In this document: positions 9,877 to 19,440 of the stretch, piece by piece
How positions within the stretch are numbered: the first letter of the stretch is position 1
How the letters are laid out: the number at the start of each line of letters is the position of its first letter
From: Streptomyces sp. NBC_01465
GTDB lineage: Bacteria > Actinomycetota > Actinomycetes > Streptomycetales > Streptomycetaceae
DNA: 64,000 bases
Direction: 5' to 3'
NCBI RefSeq assembly: GCF_036227325.1
Contig: NZ_CP109467.1
Span: 7,626,001-7,690,000, forward strand
Notes under the pieces: generated by a model
What the model was told of the DNA's origin: nothing
Database searches by the model: none
The model's input: the letters and a program-made list of their open reading frames with translations, nothing else
Position numbers and translations under genes: made by a program

Positions 9877-10730
9877 CCGCACAGTTGCCGGTACGGCCCT
9901 CCGAGCCGCCCGAGGTTCACGCGGCCAGCGGGCAGGCCAAGCACTCCGGGGTCAGACCCCCGCTGCGGGTGCTCGCGCCGCTCCGGGAGACCGGGAAGCT
10001 CTTCGCGCTCGGGGTGGCCGTCGCTCGCGCCATCTTCCGACGGCCCTTCCAGGTACGGGAGTTCATCGAGCAGTTCTGGTTCATCGCCAGTGTGACCATC
10101 CTTCCCGCCGCGCTCGTCTCGATTCCCTTCGGGGCTGTCATCGCGCTTCAGGTCGGGTCGCTGACCCAGCAGCTCGGTGCCCAGTCCTTCACCGGTGGCG
10201 CCAGCGTCCTCGCCGTCATCCAGCAGGCCAGCCCGCTCATCGTGGCCCTGCTGATCTCCGGCGCCGGCGGGTCCGCCATCTGCGCCGACCTCGCCTCGCG
10301 CAAGATTCGCGAAGAGCTCGACGCCATGGAAGTCATGGGCGTCTCGCCCATCCAACGACTCGTTGTTCCCAGGGTGTTGGCCACCATGTTCGTCGCCCTC
10401 CTGCTCAACGGGCTGGTCTCCGTCGTCGGCACCCTCGGGGGCTACTTCTTCAACGTCATCCTCCAGGGCGGCACCCCGGGCGCGTACCTCTCCAGCTTCT
10501 CCTCGCTCGCCCAGCTCCCCGACCTCTACATCAGCGAGGTCAAAGCGCTGATCTTCGGCTTCCTCGCCGGGGTTGTCGCCGCCTACCGCGGCCTCAACCC
10601 CCGCGGCGGCCCCAAGGGCGTCGGTGACGCGGTCAACCAGTCCGTCGTCATCACCTTCATGATGCTCTTCTTCGTGAACATGGTCCTCACGGCGATCTAT
10701 CTCCAGATCGTCCCCGCGAAGGGGAGCTGA
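9873..10730 (+). CDS. MlaE/YrbE-family permease A of the Mce transporter
   Basis: The GTG at 9873 overlaps the ATPase stop (GTGA). The 285-residue membrane protein has the MlaE core: IPFGAVIALQVGSLTQQLGAQSFTGG, then PLIVALLISGAGGSAICADLASRKIREELDAMEVMG (the coupling-helix region), then further hydrophobic helices. It pairs with the next gene as the transmembrane heterodimer. An N-terminal cytosolic stretch of about 50 residues precedes the first helix. Confidence 0.9.
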   Translation: MTAQLPVRPSEPPEVHAASGQAKHSGVRPPLRVLAPLRETGKLFALGVAVARAIFRRPFQVREFIEQFWFIASVTILPAALVSIPFGAVIALQVGSLTQQLGAQSFTGGASVLAVIQQASPLIVALLISGAGGSAICADLASRKIREELDAMEVMGVSPIQRLVVPRVLATMFVALLLNGLVSVVGTLGGYFFNVILQGGTPGAYLSSFSSLAQLPDLYISEVKALIFGFLAGVVAAYRGLNPRGGPKGVGDAVNQSVVITFMMLFFVNMVLTAIYLQIVPAKGS

Positions 10731-10735
10731 CGTCG

Positions 10736-11539
10736 ATGTCCATGCTCGGCTGGCTCGACCGCTCCGGCGACCAACTCACCTTCTACGTACGGGCCTTGAT
10801 CTGGATCCCGCGCACCCTGCGCCGGTACCTGAAAGAGGTCCAGCGCCTCCTCGCCGAAGTCGCCTTCGGCAGCGGCGGCCTCGGCGTCATCGGCGGCACC
10901 ATCGGCGTGATGATCGGCATGACCCTCTTCACCGGAACCGTCGTCGGCCTCCAGGGGTACGCCGCCCTCAACCAGATCGGCACCGCCGCCTTCACCGGGT
11001 TCATCTCCGCGTACTTCAACACCCGCGAGATCGCCCCCCTCGTCGCCGGCCTCGCTCTCTCCGCCACCGTCGGCGCGGGCTTCACCGCCCAGCTCGGTGC
11101 GATGCGCATCAACGAGGAGATCGACGCGCTCGAAGGGATGGGCGTGCGGTCGATGCCGTACCTCGTCACCACCCGCATCATCGCCGGGGTCGTCGCGATC
11201 ATCCCGCTGTACGCGATCGGGCTGCTCAGCTCCTACCTGGCCTCGCGCATCGTCACCGTCATGTTCAACGGCCAGTCCGCGGGCACCTACGACCACTACT
11301 TCAATCTCTTCCTCTCCCCGGACGACGTCATCCTGTCGGTGCTCAAAGTGCTGATCTTCAGCGTGATGGTGATCCTGGCCCACTGCTACTACGGTTTCCG
11401 CGCCACCGGCGGCCCCGCCGGCGTCGGTGTCGCCGTGGGCCGGTCGGTCCGTAACGCCATCGTCCTCATCAGCGTCACCGACTTCTTCCTCTCGCTCGCC
11501 ATCTGGGGCGCGACGACAACCGTGAAGGTGGCGGGATGA
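10736..11539 (+). CDS. MlaE/YrbE-family permease B of the Mce transporter
   Basis: The ATG at 10736 lies nine bases after GGGGAG. The 267-residue product carries the same fold as its upstream neighbour. Conserved parts include AYFNTREIAPLVAGLALSATVG and the INEEIDALEGMGVRS coupling segment, with a hydrophobic C-terminal half. It ends in an ATGA overlap with the first mce gene. Two unlike permease subunits are normal for actinobacterial Mce systems. Confidence 0.9.
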   Translation: MSMLGWLDRSGDQLTFYVRALIWIPRTLRRYLKEVQRLLAEVAFGSGGLGVIGGTIGVMIGMTLFTGTVVGLQGYAALNQIGTAAFTGFISAYFNTREIAPLVAGLALSATVGAGFTAQLGAMRINEEIDALEGMGVRSMPYLVTTRIIAGVVAIIPLYAIGLLSSYLASRIVTVMFNGQSAGTYDHYFNLFLSPDDVILSVLKVLIFSVMVILAHCYYGFRATGGPAGVGVAVGRSVRNAIVLISVTDFFLSLAIWGATTTVKVAG

Positions 11540-12777
11540 GCGCGCAGACGGTCCGGCGCCGTTCCGCCGGAGTGGTGTTCGTCATCGTGCCCGCGCTGCT
11601 GGTGTGGCTGTCGGTGTCCGTGTACCAGAAGGACTTCACCGACTCGACCGCGATCACCATCGACACCGACACCGTCGGAAACGAGATGCACCCCAACGCC
11701 GACGTGAAGCTGCGCGGCGTGGTCATCGGGCAGGTCAAGTCCATCAGCGCGGACGGCACGGGCGCCAAGCTCACCCTCGCCATCCAGCCCGACAAGCTCG
11801 ACCAGGTCCCCTCGGACGTCACGGCGCAGATGCTGCCGACGACGCTGTTCGGGGAGCGGTACGTCGCCCTCGTGCCGCCCGCCAATGCCTCGGCCGAGCC
11901 GCTGAAGGCCGGGGACGTCATCGCCCAGGACCACTCGCGCAACGCCATCGAGCTGGAGCAGGTCCTCGACAACGTCCTTCCGCTGCTCACCGCCGTGAAG
12001 CCGGAGAAGCTCTCCGCCACGCTCTCCGCAGTCTCCACCGCGCTCAGCGGGCGCGGTCAGCAGCTCGGTGACACCTTCGAGACGCTCGACGCGCACCTGA
12101 AGAAGCTCAACCCCCAACTGCCCACCCTGAACCGGGACATCGCGCAGCTGGTGAAGGTCACCCAGACGTACTCGGATGCCGCACCCGACATCCTCACCGC
12201 GCTCAACGACTTCACCACCACCAGCGCGACCCTCGTACAGCAGCAGGCCGAGCTGGCCGGTCTGTACGGGTCCACGACCAAGACCGCGCAGGACATCACC
12301 GCGTTCCTGCGGCAGAACCAGGACAACATGATCCGGCTCGCATCCGTCAGCCGTCCGACGCTGGAGCTGCTCGCCAAGTACTCGCCCGAGTTCCCCTGCA
12401 CCCTGCGCACCATGGTGGGCTTCGTGCCCGCCATGGACAAGGCGCTCGGCAAGGGGACCAAGCAGCCTGGACTGCACATCGAGGTCGTGACGGTGCCTTC
12501 GCTCGGGAAGTACGTGCCCGGCAAGGACACCCCGTCCTACACGGCGAGCGGCGGCCCGCACTGCTACTCGGTCCCGTACATCGGCAAGTCCGTGCCGACG
12601 GCCGCGACCGCCACCAGCAAGAGCGACAGCCTCGGTCTGCTCAACTCGCCGCAGGAGAACCAGCTCGTCAACGAGCTGCTCGCGCCGGGCGCCAAGGTGA
12701 AGCCGACCGCGCTCCCCGACTGGAGCAGCCTCCTGGCAGGACCGGTCTTCCGTGGTGCGGAGGTGAAGCTCAAGTGA
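11536..12777 (+). CDS. MCE-family protein A
   Basis: ATG 11536 overlaps the permease stop. The 413-residue product has one N-terminal membrane anchor (about 11-31), then an MlaD/MCE domain (ITIDTDTVGNEMHPNADVKLRGVVIGQV through TTLFGERYVALVPP). A long helical region and an MCE C-terminal domain with two cysteines follow (FPCTLRTM, PHCYSVPY). It would form part of the periplasmic tunnel that passes lipids to the permease. The position equals MceA in mycobacterial clusters. Confidence 0.9.
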   Translation: MSAQTVRRRSAGVVFVIVPALLVWLSVSVYQKDFTDSTAITIDTDTVGNEMHPNADVKLRGVVIGQVKSISADGTGAKLTLAIQPDKLDQVPSDVTAQMLPTTLFGERYVALVPPANASAEPLKAGDVIAQDHSRNAIELEQVLDNVLPLLTAVKPEKLSATLSAVSTALSGRGQQLGDTFETLDAHLKKLNPQLPTLNRDIAQLVKVTQTYSDAAPDILTALNDFTTTSATLVQQQAELAGLYGSTTKTAQDITAFLRQNQDNMIRLASVSRPTLELLAKYSPEFPCTLRTMVGFVPAMDKALGKGTKQPGLHIEVVTVPSLGKYVPGKDTPSYTASGGPHCYSVPYIGKSVPTAATATSKSDSLGLLNSPQENQLVNELLAPGAKVKPTALPDWSSLLAGPVFRGAEVKLK

Positions 12778-13805
12778 AGCGCCGCAGTCTTACGGGACCG
12801 ATCGTCAAGTCCTCCATCTTCGTGGTCGTGACGTCGCTGGCAACTGCCGTGCTGGGCCTGTCGATTGCCAACTCCGACGTCAGCGACACCGTCTCCTACA
12901 AGGCGCGGTTCACCGATGTCACCGGGCTTCTCGACGGGGACAGCGTGCGGATCGCCGGGGTGAAGGTCGGGCAGGTCGAGTCCATCAAGGTCGCCGACCG
13001 GCGCGTCGCCGAGGTGACGTTCGCGGTGAAGCGGGGGCGGGAGCTGCCCGCCTCGGTGACCGCGTCGATCAAGTACCTCAACATGGTCGGGCAGCGGTAC
13101 GTCGACCTCGACCAGGGGAGTGGGCCTGTTGGTCAGCACTTCGCGGCCGGGGACACGATCCCGCTGGCCAGGACCACGCCCGCACTCGATCTGACCCAGC
13201 TCTTCAACGGGTTCCAGCCGCTCTTCCAGGGGCTGGCCCCGACCGAGATGAATCAGCTCGCCGGGTCCATCGTGCAGGTCCTCCAGGGCGAGGGCGGCAC
13301 CGTCGACAGCCTGTTGGAGCACGTCGGGTCGCTGACCACCACCGTCGCCGGCAAGGACAAGGTGATCGGCGAGGTCATCAAGAACCTCAACACCGTGCTC
13401 ACCACCGTCAACGACCGCGAGACGAACTTCAACGACCTCGTGGTGACCCTCCAGGAGCTGGTCACCGGGTTCTCCGGGGACCGCAAGCCGCTGGGCGAGG
13501 CCATCACCGCGATGGGCGGGCTGACCACGACCACGGCCGGACTTCTGGAGGACGGGCGGGCGCCGCTGAAGAAGGACATCGCCGAACTCGGGCGGGTAGC
13601 AGGTCAGTTGAACGCCGGGCAGCCGGAGCTGGAGAACTTCCTGCAGAAGACTCCCGAGAAGATGCAGGCCATCACGCGGCTCTCCACCTACGGATCCTGG
13701 TTCAACCTCTTTCTCTGTGAGGCGAAGGTGACGGGCGTGACCACCTCGGACGGCAGCAAGCCGCCCACCGGCATCGAGATCACCCAGCCGAGGTGCACCA
13801 CATGA
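12774..13805 (+). CDS. MCE-family protein B
   Basis: GTG 12774 overlaps the previous stop (GTGA). It has 343 residues: a membrane anchor (about 9-31), an MCE domain (YKARFTDVTGLLDGDSVRIAGVKVGQV, then NMVGQRYVDLDQG), a long helical region, and a short C-terminal part with two cysteines (FLCEAKV, PRCTT). One of six MCE subunits expected to assemble as a hetero-hexamer. Confidence 0.9.
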   Translation: MKRRSLTGPIVKSSIFVVVTSLATAVLGLSIANSDVSDTVSYKARFTDVTGLLDGDSVRIAGVKVGQVESIKVADRRVAEVTFAVKRGRELPASVTASIKYLNMVGQRYVDLDQGSGPVGQHFAAGDTIPLARTTPALDLTQLFNGFQPLFQGLAPTEMNQLAGSIVQVLQGEGGTVDSLLEHVGSLTTTVAGKDKVIGEVIKNLNTVLTTVNDRETNFNDLVVTLQELVTGFSGDRKPLGEAITAMGGLTTTTAGLLEDGRAPLKKDIAELGRVAGQLNAGQPELENFLQKTPEKMQAITRLSTYGSWFNLFLCEAKVTGVTTSDGSKPPTGIEITQPRCTT

Positions 13806-14839
13806 GGGGCTTCGGATGGATCAAGCCGGTACGGGAGATCAACCCGGTCGCCGTCAGCCTCGTCGGGCTGCTCGTGCTCGCACTGATCGGGCTCGCCGCC
13901 TACCGGGCCGACTCGCTGCCCATCATCGGCGGCGGCACCTCGTACAGCGCCGACTTCACCGAGTCGGCCGGGCTGAAGGACGGCGACGAGGTCCGCATCG
14001 CCGGGGTCAAAGTCGGCAAGGTGACCGGGGTCGGCCTGGACGGCGCAAGGGTGAAGGTGACCTTCAAGGTCAAGGACGCCTGGGTCGGGAACTCCAGCAC
14101 CGTCGCCATCGCCATCAAGACCCTGCTCGGCGAGAAGTACCTGGCGCTCGACCCGATCGGCACCGACAAGCAGGACCCGTCGAACCGGATTCCGCTGACG
14201 CGCACCACGTCCCCGTACGACGTCACCGAAGCCTTCAACGGGCTCAGCGACACCATCGGGGAGATCGACACCGCGCAGCTCGCCAAGAGCTTCGAGACGA
14301 TCTCCAACACCTTCAAGGACTCGCCGCCCGATGTGAAGACGGCCGCCGACGGACTGTCCGCCCTGTCGAAGACCGTCTCCGAGCGCGACGCCGAACTGGC
14401 CAAACTCCTCAAGGGCAGCAAGCAGCTGACGAAGACCCTGTCCGACAAGAACAGCACCTTCGAGGCGCTGCTCAAGGACGGCAATCTGCTGCTCGGCGAG
14501 CTCAAGGAACGCCGCGACGCCATCCATCTGCTGCTCACCGGGACCAAGGACCTGGGCACACAGCTGTCCGGCCTGGTCGAGGACAACGACAAGCAGCTGC
14601 AGCCGACGCTCAAGGCGCTGGGCAACGTGACCGCCGTACTCCTGAAGAACCGCAAGAGCCTCGACAAGGCGCTGTCGCTCGCCGGGCCCTACTACCGGCT
14701 CGTCGGGAACACGCTCGGGAACGGCCGCTGGTTCGACAGCTACATCTGCGGCCTCGTCCCGAAGAACTACCTGCCCCAGGGCACGACCCCGGTCGACGAC
14801 TGCATGTCGCCCCCGCTGACGTCAGGCGGCAAGAAATGA
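13802..14839 (+). CDS. MCE-family protein C
   Basis: ATG 13802 overlaps the previous stop (ATGA) and is preferred over a GTG nine bases upstream. The 345-residue protein has an anchor helix near residues 15-35 (VSLVGLLVLALIGLAAY) and an MCE domain (YSADFTESAGLKDGDEVRIAGVKVG, TLLGEKYLALDP). It ends in a helical tail and a YICGLVP/DDCMSPP cysteine pair. The tail is rich in Lys, Leu and Asp, typical of the extended MCE coiled-coil. Confidence 0.9.
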   Translation: MRGFGWIKPVREINPVAVSLVGLLVLALIGLAAYRADSLPIIGGGTSYSADFTESAGLKDGDEVRIAGVKVGKVTGVGLDGARVKVTFKVKDAWVGNSSTVAIAIKTLLGEKYLALDPIGTDKQDPSNRIPLTRTTSPYDVTEAFNGLSDTIGEIDTAQLAKSFETISNTFKDSPPDVKTAADGLSALSKTVSERDAELAKLLKGSKQLTKTLSDKNSTFEALLKDGNLLLGELKERRDAIHLLLTGTKDLGTQLSGLVEDNDKQLQPTLKALGNVTAVLLKNRKSLDKALSLAGPYYRLVGNTLGNGRWFDSYICGLVPKNYLPQGTTPVDDCMSPPLTSGGKK

Positions 14840-15951
14840 AGCGAACCACCAGACGTGTCGTGACCATCACCGCCTCGCTCGCCGTCGTGGCCGCCGTGGC
14901 CACCTCCGGGGTCATCGCCTTCGACGACTCGGGCGGCACCAGGATCACCGCCTACTTCGAGCAGGCGACCGGCGTCTACGCCGGGTCCGACCTGCGGATC
15001 CTCGGAGTGAAGGTCGGAAAGGTCGAATCGGTCAGACCGGAGGGGAAGGAGGTGAAGGTGGTGCTCGTCCTCGACAAGGGCGTGAAGGCGCCGGCCGATG
15101 TGCACGCGGTGGTCGTCGCACCGAGCGTCGTCGCCGACCGGTACGTACAGCTCTCGCCCGCGTACGACGGCGGACCCGAGCTCCAGGACCACGCCACGCT
15201 CACCGCCGACCGCAACGCGACACCCGTGGAGGTCGACCAGCTGTACGCGAGCATCACCAAGCTCGCCACCGCGCTCGGCCCCAAGGGCGCCAACTCCCAA
15301 GGGGCGCTTGCCGATCTGCTCAAGACCGGGGCCGCGAACCTCAACGGGAACGGCAAGGCGATCGGGGACTCGATCGAGCAGTTCGGGAAGGCCAGCAAGA
15401 CCCTCGACAAGAGCAGCGCCGACCTCTTCGACACGCTGTCCTATCTGCAGTCCTTCACGACGATGCTGAAGGACAACGACGGGAACGTGCGCGATGCGCA
15501 GGAGCAGCTGTCCACGGTCACCGGGTTCCTCGACGACGACAAGGAGAACCTGGGGGCGGCGCTCAAGGAGCTCGGTTCGGCGCTCGGCCAGGTGAAGGCG
15601 TTCATCGAGAAGAACCGCGGTGCGCTGAAGGAGAACATCGACAAGCTGCGGCCGATCACGGACACCCTCGTCAAGCAGCGCGCCTCGCTCGCCGAGATGC
15701 TCGACACCGCGCCGCTCGCCGCGAGCAACCTCGTCAATGCGTACGACCCTGTGCACCGCACCATCGACGGGCGCGCCAATCTCAATGAGGTCCGTATGGC
15801 CTACGGGTCCGGCGGTGCGGCTACGGGGGCGGGGCTCGCCGGGCTGGTTCCCGTACAGCCTTCGCAGCAGAGCGGGCTGCCCGGTCTGCCGCTGCCGGTC
15901 GTCGGCGATGTGTACGGCTCCCCGACCAAGAGCAAGGGGGCCGGACAGTGA
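14836..15951 (+). CDS. MCE-family protein D
   Basis: ATG 14836 overlaps the MceC stop (ATGA). The 371-residue product starts MKRTTRRVVTITASLAVVAAV (signal anchor). The MCE domain runs ITAYFEQATGVYAGSDLRILGVKVGKVESV to VVADRYVQLSPAY. A long coiled-coil-prone region rich in Asp and Lys and a Gly/Pro-rich end follow. Unlike MceA-C it shows no cysteine pair at the C-terminus. Confidence 0.9.
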   Translation: MKRTTRRVVTITASLAVVAAVATSGVIAFDDSGGTRITAYFEQATGVYAGSDLRILGVKVGKVESVRPEGKEVKVVLVLDKGVKAPADVHAVVVAPSVVADRYVQLSPAYDGGPELQDHATLTADRNATPVEVDQLYASITKLATALGPKGANSQGALADLLKTGAANLNGNGKAIGDSIEQFGKASKTLDKSSADLFDTLSYLQSFTTMLKDNDGNVRDAQEQLSTVTGFLDDDKENLGAALKELGSALGQVKAFIEKNRGALKENIDKLRPITDTLVKQRASLAEMLDTAPLAASNLVNAYDPVHRTIDGRANLNEVRMAYGSGGAATGAGLAGLVPVQPSQQSGLPGLPLPVVGDVYGSPTKSKGAGQ

Positions 15952-17075
15952 AGCGAACCACCGCCACCAGTACGCGAGTTGTGGCCGCGGTCGCCCTGGC
16001 CGTCGGGTTCTCGATGTCGCTCGGCGCGTGCTCGGTGCCCTCGTTCAACGGCATCGAGTCGCTGCCGCTGCCCGGCGGCGCCGACCTCGGCTCGCACCCG
16101 TACGAGATCACCGCCGACTTCAACGACGTGCTGAATCTGATGCCGCAGTCGGCGGTCAAGGTCAACGACGTCGCGGTCGGGCGGGTCACCAAGATCTCGC
16201 TCTCGCAGGACAACTGGTCCGCGCGGGTCACGATGAAGATCAACGGGAAGGTGAAGCTGCCCGAGAACGCGTATGCGCATCTTGAGCAGTCCAGCCTCCT
16301 CGGCGAGAAGTTCATCCAGCTCGCCGCGCCCACCAAGGGCGCATCCACCGCGATGCTGCGGACCGGGCAGACCATCCCGCTCACCCGGACCAACCGCAAC
16401 CCGGAGGTCGAGGAGGTCTTCGGCGCGCTGTCCATGCTGCTCAACGGGGGTGGCATCCAGCAGCTGAAGACGATCAGTCATGAGCTGAACAAGACGCTCA
16501 GCGGGCGCGAGCCGGAGATCCGCTCGATGCTGGAGCGCGTCAACACCCTGGTGACCAACCTCGACGGGCACAAGGCCGACATCACCGACGCGCTCGACGG
16601 TGTCAACCGGCTCTCCTCCACCCTCGCCACCCGCAAGACGGAGGTGGGGAAGGTACTGACCGGGCTGAGCCCCGGCATGAAGGTCCTGGAGAAGCAGCGC
16701 GGCTCGCTGCTCACCATGCTCAAGGCGCTCGACACGCTCTCCGGGGTCGCCGTCGACACCATCAACAAGAGCAAGGACGACATGGTCGCCGATCTGCAGG
16801 CGCTCGCGCCGACCCTCAAGGCGCTCGCCGACTCAGGGAAGGACCTTCCCGACTCGCTGCAGGTCCTCTTCACGTACCCCTTCACCGATGAGGTCCTGAA
16901 CGGTGTGAAGGGCGACTATCTCAACGTCTATCTGAATGTGACGGCCGCGCCCGGCACGCAGATCATTCCGCCGGTCAAGCCCGACACGGGCACCGCATCG
17001 CCTTCGCCCGCCGCGAAGAGCGCACCGCTCCCGCTGCCCTCGGTCTCCACGCCGTCCACGAAAGGCGGCCAGTGA
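15948..17075 (+). CDS. MCE-family lipoprotein E
   Basis: GTG 15948 overlaps the previous stop. The 375-residue protein has a lipobox (SLGAC, lipidated Cys28), as is usual for the MceE position. The MCE domain contains ITADFNDVLNLMPQSAVKVNDVAVGRV and SSLLGEKFIQLAAP. The C-terminus is a Pro/Ser/Ala-rich tail. The lipid anchor would fix this subunit to the outer face of the membrane. Confidence 0.92.
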   Translation: MKRTTATSTRVVAAVALAVGFSMSLGACSVPSFNGIESLPLPGGADLGSHPYEITADFNDVLNLMPQSAVKVNDVAVGRVTKISLSQDNWSARVTMKINGKVKLPENAYAHLEQSSLLGEKFIQLAAPTKGASTAMLRTGQTIPLTRTNRNPEVEEVFGALSMLLNGGGIQQLKTISHELNKTLSGREPEIRSMLERVNTLVTNLDGHKADITDALDGVNRLSSTLATRKTEVGKVLTGLSPGMKVLEKQRGSLLTMLKALDTLSGVAVDTINKSKDDMVADLQALAPTLKALADSGKDLPDSLQVLFTYPFTDEVLNGVKGDYLNVYLNVTAAPGTQIIPPVKPDTGTASPSPAAKSAPLPLPSVSTPSTKGGQ

Positions 17076-18331
17076 TGATCACGATGGCCATCAGGCTGAA
17101 GAACCTGGCCTTCCTGCTGATCGCCGTACTGGTTCTCGGCTATCTCGGGATCCATTACGCCGACCTCGGGCATCTGGTCGGGCTGCGCGGCTATTACGTG
17201 GTGAAGGTTCAACTCCCGGAGACCGGAGGGCTGTTCACTCACTCCAATGTCACCTACCGGGGCGTTTCGGTGGGTCGGGTCGGGCCGATCCGGCTGACGA
17301 AGGATGGGGTGGAGGCCGAGCTCCGTATCGACAACTCCGCACCCGGGATCCCCGCCGACCTGAAAGCCGTCGTCGCGAACCTGTCGGCGGTGGGGGAGCA
17401 GTACATCGATCTGCGGCCGGTCCACGACGGCAGCCCGTATCTCCAGAACGGTTCGACGATCGCGCAGGCCGACGCCAGCATTCCGGCGCCCGTCACCAAT
17501 GTGCTCACGAGCGTCAACGACTTCTCGTCGTCCGTGGACCTGGAGTCGCTGCGTACGGTCGTCGACGAGTTCGGGACCGCGCTCAACGGCCGGGGTGAGG
17601 ATCTGCAGGTCCTGTTGGACAACGGCAGCGACTTCATCCAGGCAGCGGACAAGGCCCTGCCCACCAACACGAAGCTGATGATCGACGGCGAGACCGTCCT
17701 GCGTACCCAGTCGGAGGAGGGCGACGCCCTGAAGGCCTTCGCGAAGGGCGCCAAGGGGCTCGCCGGGCAGCTCGTCTCCTCCGACACCGACCTGCGGCAG
17801 CTGATCGCCGCGGCCCCCGACGCCGCCACCCAGATCAGCGGGCTGCTGCGCGACCTCAACCCGAGCCTGAGCGTGGTGCTCGCCAATCTGCTCACCACCT
17901 CCGAGGTGGCGGTCACCCGGCAGCGTGGCATCGAGGAGCTGATGGTGAAGCTGCCCGCCGTCGCGGCGGCCGGCTCGACGGCGATCAACGACAAGGGCGC
18001 CCGGTTCGGCATGGCCGTCACCTTCTTCGACCCGCTGCCCTGCACCACGGGCTACGAGGGGACGAAGTACCGCCCGGGCTCGGACGTCTCCCCGACATCG
18101 GCGCTGAACACCGATGCGCGCTGCACCGCGTCCCCCGGCACCGGCAAGGAGGTGCGCGGCTCGGCCAACGCGCCCGACGGAGGAGGCGTGCCGAAGGCCG
18201 CGAAGCCCGGATCCCTGCTTCTGGGGAAGGACGCGGGAGGCGTGCTCCCCGGGGTGCTGGGCCAGTCGGCCGCTCCGGCGCAGGCGCCCAGAAACATGAG
18301 CGAGCTGCTCGGACTGGGAGGGGCGCAGTGA
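17075..18331 (+). CDS. MCE-family protein F
   Basis: ATG 17075 overlaps the previous stop (TGATG); a GTG at 17072 is an equal alternative. The product is about 418 residues. It has an anchor helix (LAFLLIAVLVLGYLGIHYA), an MCE domain (YYVVKVQLPETGGLFTHSNVTYRGVSVGRV, NLSAVGEQYIDLRP), a helical region, and a Gly/Pro-rich tail with cysteines (PLPCTTGYEG, DARCTAS). This last of six MCE genes completes the A-F set. Confidence 0.9.
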   Translation: MITMAIRLKNLAFLLIAVLVLGYLGIHYADLGHLVGLRGYYVVKVQLPETGGLFTHSNVTYRGVSVGRVGPIRLTKDGVEAELRIDNSAPGIPADLKAVVANLSAVGEQYIDLRPVHDGSPYLQNGSTIAQADASIPAPVTNVLTSVNDFSSSVDLESLRTVVDEFGTALNGRGEDLQVLLDNGSDFIQAADKALPTNTKLMIDGETVLRTQSEEGDALKAFAKGAKGLAGQLVSSDTDLRQLIAAAPDAATQISGLLRDLNPSLSVVLANLLTTSEVAVTRQRGIEELMVKLPAVAAAGSTAINDKGARFGMAVTFFDPLPCTTGYEGTKYRPGSDVSPTSALNTDARCTASPGTGKEVRGSANAPDGGGVPKAAKPGSLLLGKDAGGVLPGVLGQSAAPAQAPRNMSELLGLGGAQ

Positions 18332-18840
18332 ACGCACGGACCAGAGTGGTCAGTTGGGTGGTCGCTGTGGCGGCCGTGCTCTTCTGCGGATTTTCCGGAT
18401 GGGTGTACTTGCAGACGTCGAACGATGACTCGCTGACGTACTCCGCCTCGCGCGATGCCGCCCTGAGCGCCGGGCGCGAGCGGGTCGCCCAGCTCAACAC
18501 CCTCGACGTGAGCCACACGGACGACGGTCTCAAGCAGTGGCTCGACGCCTCGACGGGCGCACTCCACGACAAGCTCGAGTCCACCAGGGCCACCGACCGC
18601 ACCACGCTCGCCAAAGCCGGGACCTCGGCGCGCGGAACCGTCACGGACGCGGCGCTCACCGCGCTCGACGACCGTGCGGGAACGGCTTCGATGATCGCCA
18701 CGGTCACCGTCGCCATCACACCGAAGAGCGGGTCGGCCACCAGTGACCGCAAGCGGTTCGAGGCGTCGCTCGCCCGGACTCCGGACGGCTGGAAGGTCAC
18801 CGCGCTCAACGCGGTGCCGGTGGGGAAGGGCAGCGCGTGA
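18328..18840 (+). CDS. Mce-associated membrane protein, pair 1 first member
   Basis: GTG 18328 overlaps the MceF stop. The 170-residue protein has one N-terminal helix (VVSWVVAVAAVLFCGFSGWVYLQ). The outside domain contains SRDAALSAGRERVAQLNTLD and ends with DGWKVTALNAVPVGKGSA, the fold of actinobacterial Mce-associated membrane proteins. These are thought to stabilise the Mce complex (compare OmamA). It is clearly paralogous to the gene at 19441. Confidence 0.85.
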   Translation: MNARTRVVSWVVAVAAVLFCGFSGWVYLQTSNDDSLTYSASRDAALSAGRERVAQLNTLDVSHTDDGLKQWLDASTGALHDKLESTRATDRTTLAKAGTSARGTVTDAALTALDDRAGTASMIATVTVAITPKSGSATSDRKRFEASLARTPDGWKVTALNAVPVGKGSA

Positions 18841-19421
18841 GCGTCACCGAGAACGTCGAAGAGACCGAGGTCGAGGAAGCCGAGGAGCCCGAGCAAGACG
18901 CGAAGGCCACACCGCCGTGGCTGCGCAGCCGCACCGTCCTCGCAGGCGCGCTCGCCGTCGTGCTGCTGGTGCTCGGCGGGTGCGGATTCCTGTTCCGTGC
19001 CCACCAGTTGAGGGATGTGGCGGCCGCCAAGAACCATGCGCTGACCGACACCGAGACCACCACCCAGGTGGCAGGGGACATCAGCAACGCCCTCGGCAAG
19101 ATCTTCTCGTACACGCCCGAGGACACCAGTGTCACTGCCAAGGAGGCCCGCGACCTGCTCGCGGGAAAGGCGGCCCAGCAGTACACCGCGCTCTTCGGGC
19201 AGGTCGGGACGCGCGCCGCGGAGCAGAAGCTGACGCTCACCACGCAGGTGGTGCGCGCCGGGGTCGTACGGCTCGAAGGCGGCGAGGCGCACCTGCTCGT
19301 CTTCCTCGACCAGACAGCCCAGCGCAAGGGGAAAGCGGCCACGTCGGTCGCGGCCCAGCTGTCCGTCACCGCCGAACTGCGCAACGGCAGCTGGCTGATC
19401 ACCGACATCAAGGCCCGTTGA
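18837..19421 (+). CDS. Mce-associated membrane protein, pair 1 second member
   Basis: GTG 18837 overlaps the previous stop (GTGA). It has 194 residues: an acidic N-terminus (VEETEVEEAEEPEQD), one helix (VLAGALAVVLLVLGGCGFLF), then an exported domain with IFSYTPEDTSVTAKEARDLL and RNGSWLITDIKAR. It matches the later gene at 20003 (LFSYNYADTGKADRAAQTLL, TGGSWRISNIDTF), so the two pairs arose by duplication. Confidence 0.85.
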   Translation: MSVTENVEETEVEEAEEPEQDAKATPPWLRSRTVLAGALAVVLLVLGGCGFLFRAHQLRDVAAAKNHALTDTETTTQVAGDISNALGKIFSYTPEDTSVTAKEARDLLAGKAAQQYTALFGQVGTRAAEQKLTLTTQVVRAGVVRLEGGEAHLLVFLDQTAQRKGKAATSVAAQLSVTAELRNGSWLITDIKAR

Positions 19422-19440
19422 GAGAAGGGGGACGAGGTAC

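Noticed and set aside
13816..14835. Long frame upstream of and continuous with the MceD frame
   Set aside because: It lies inside the MceC gene in another frame. The MceD start at 14836, coupled to the MceC stop, explains the data.
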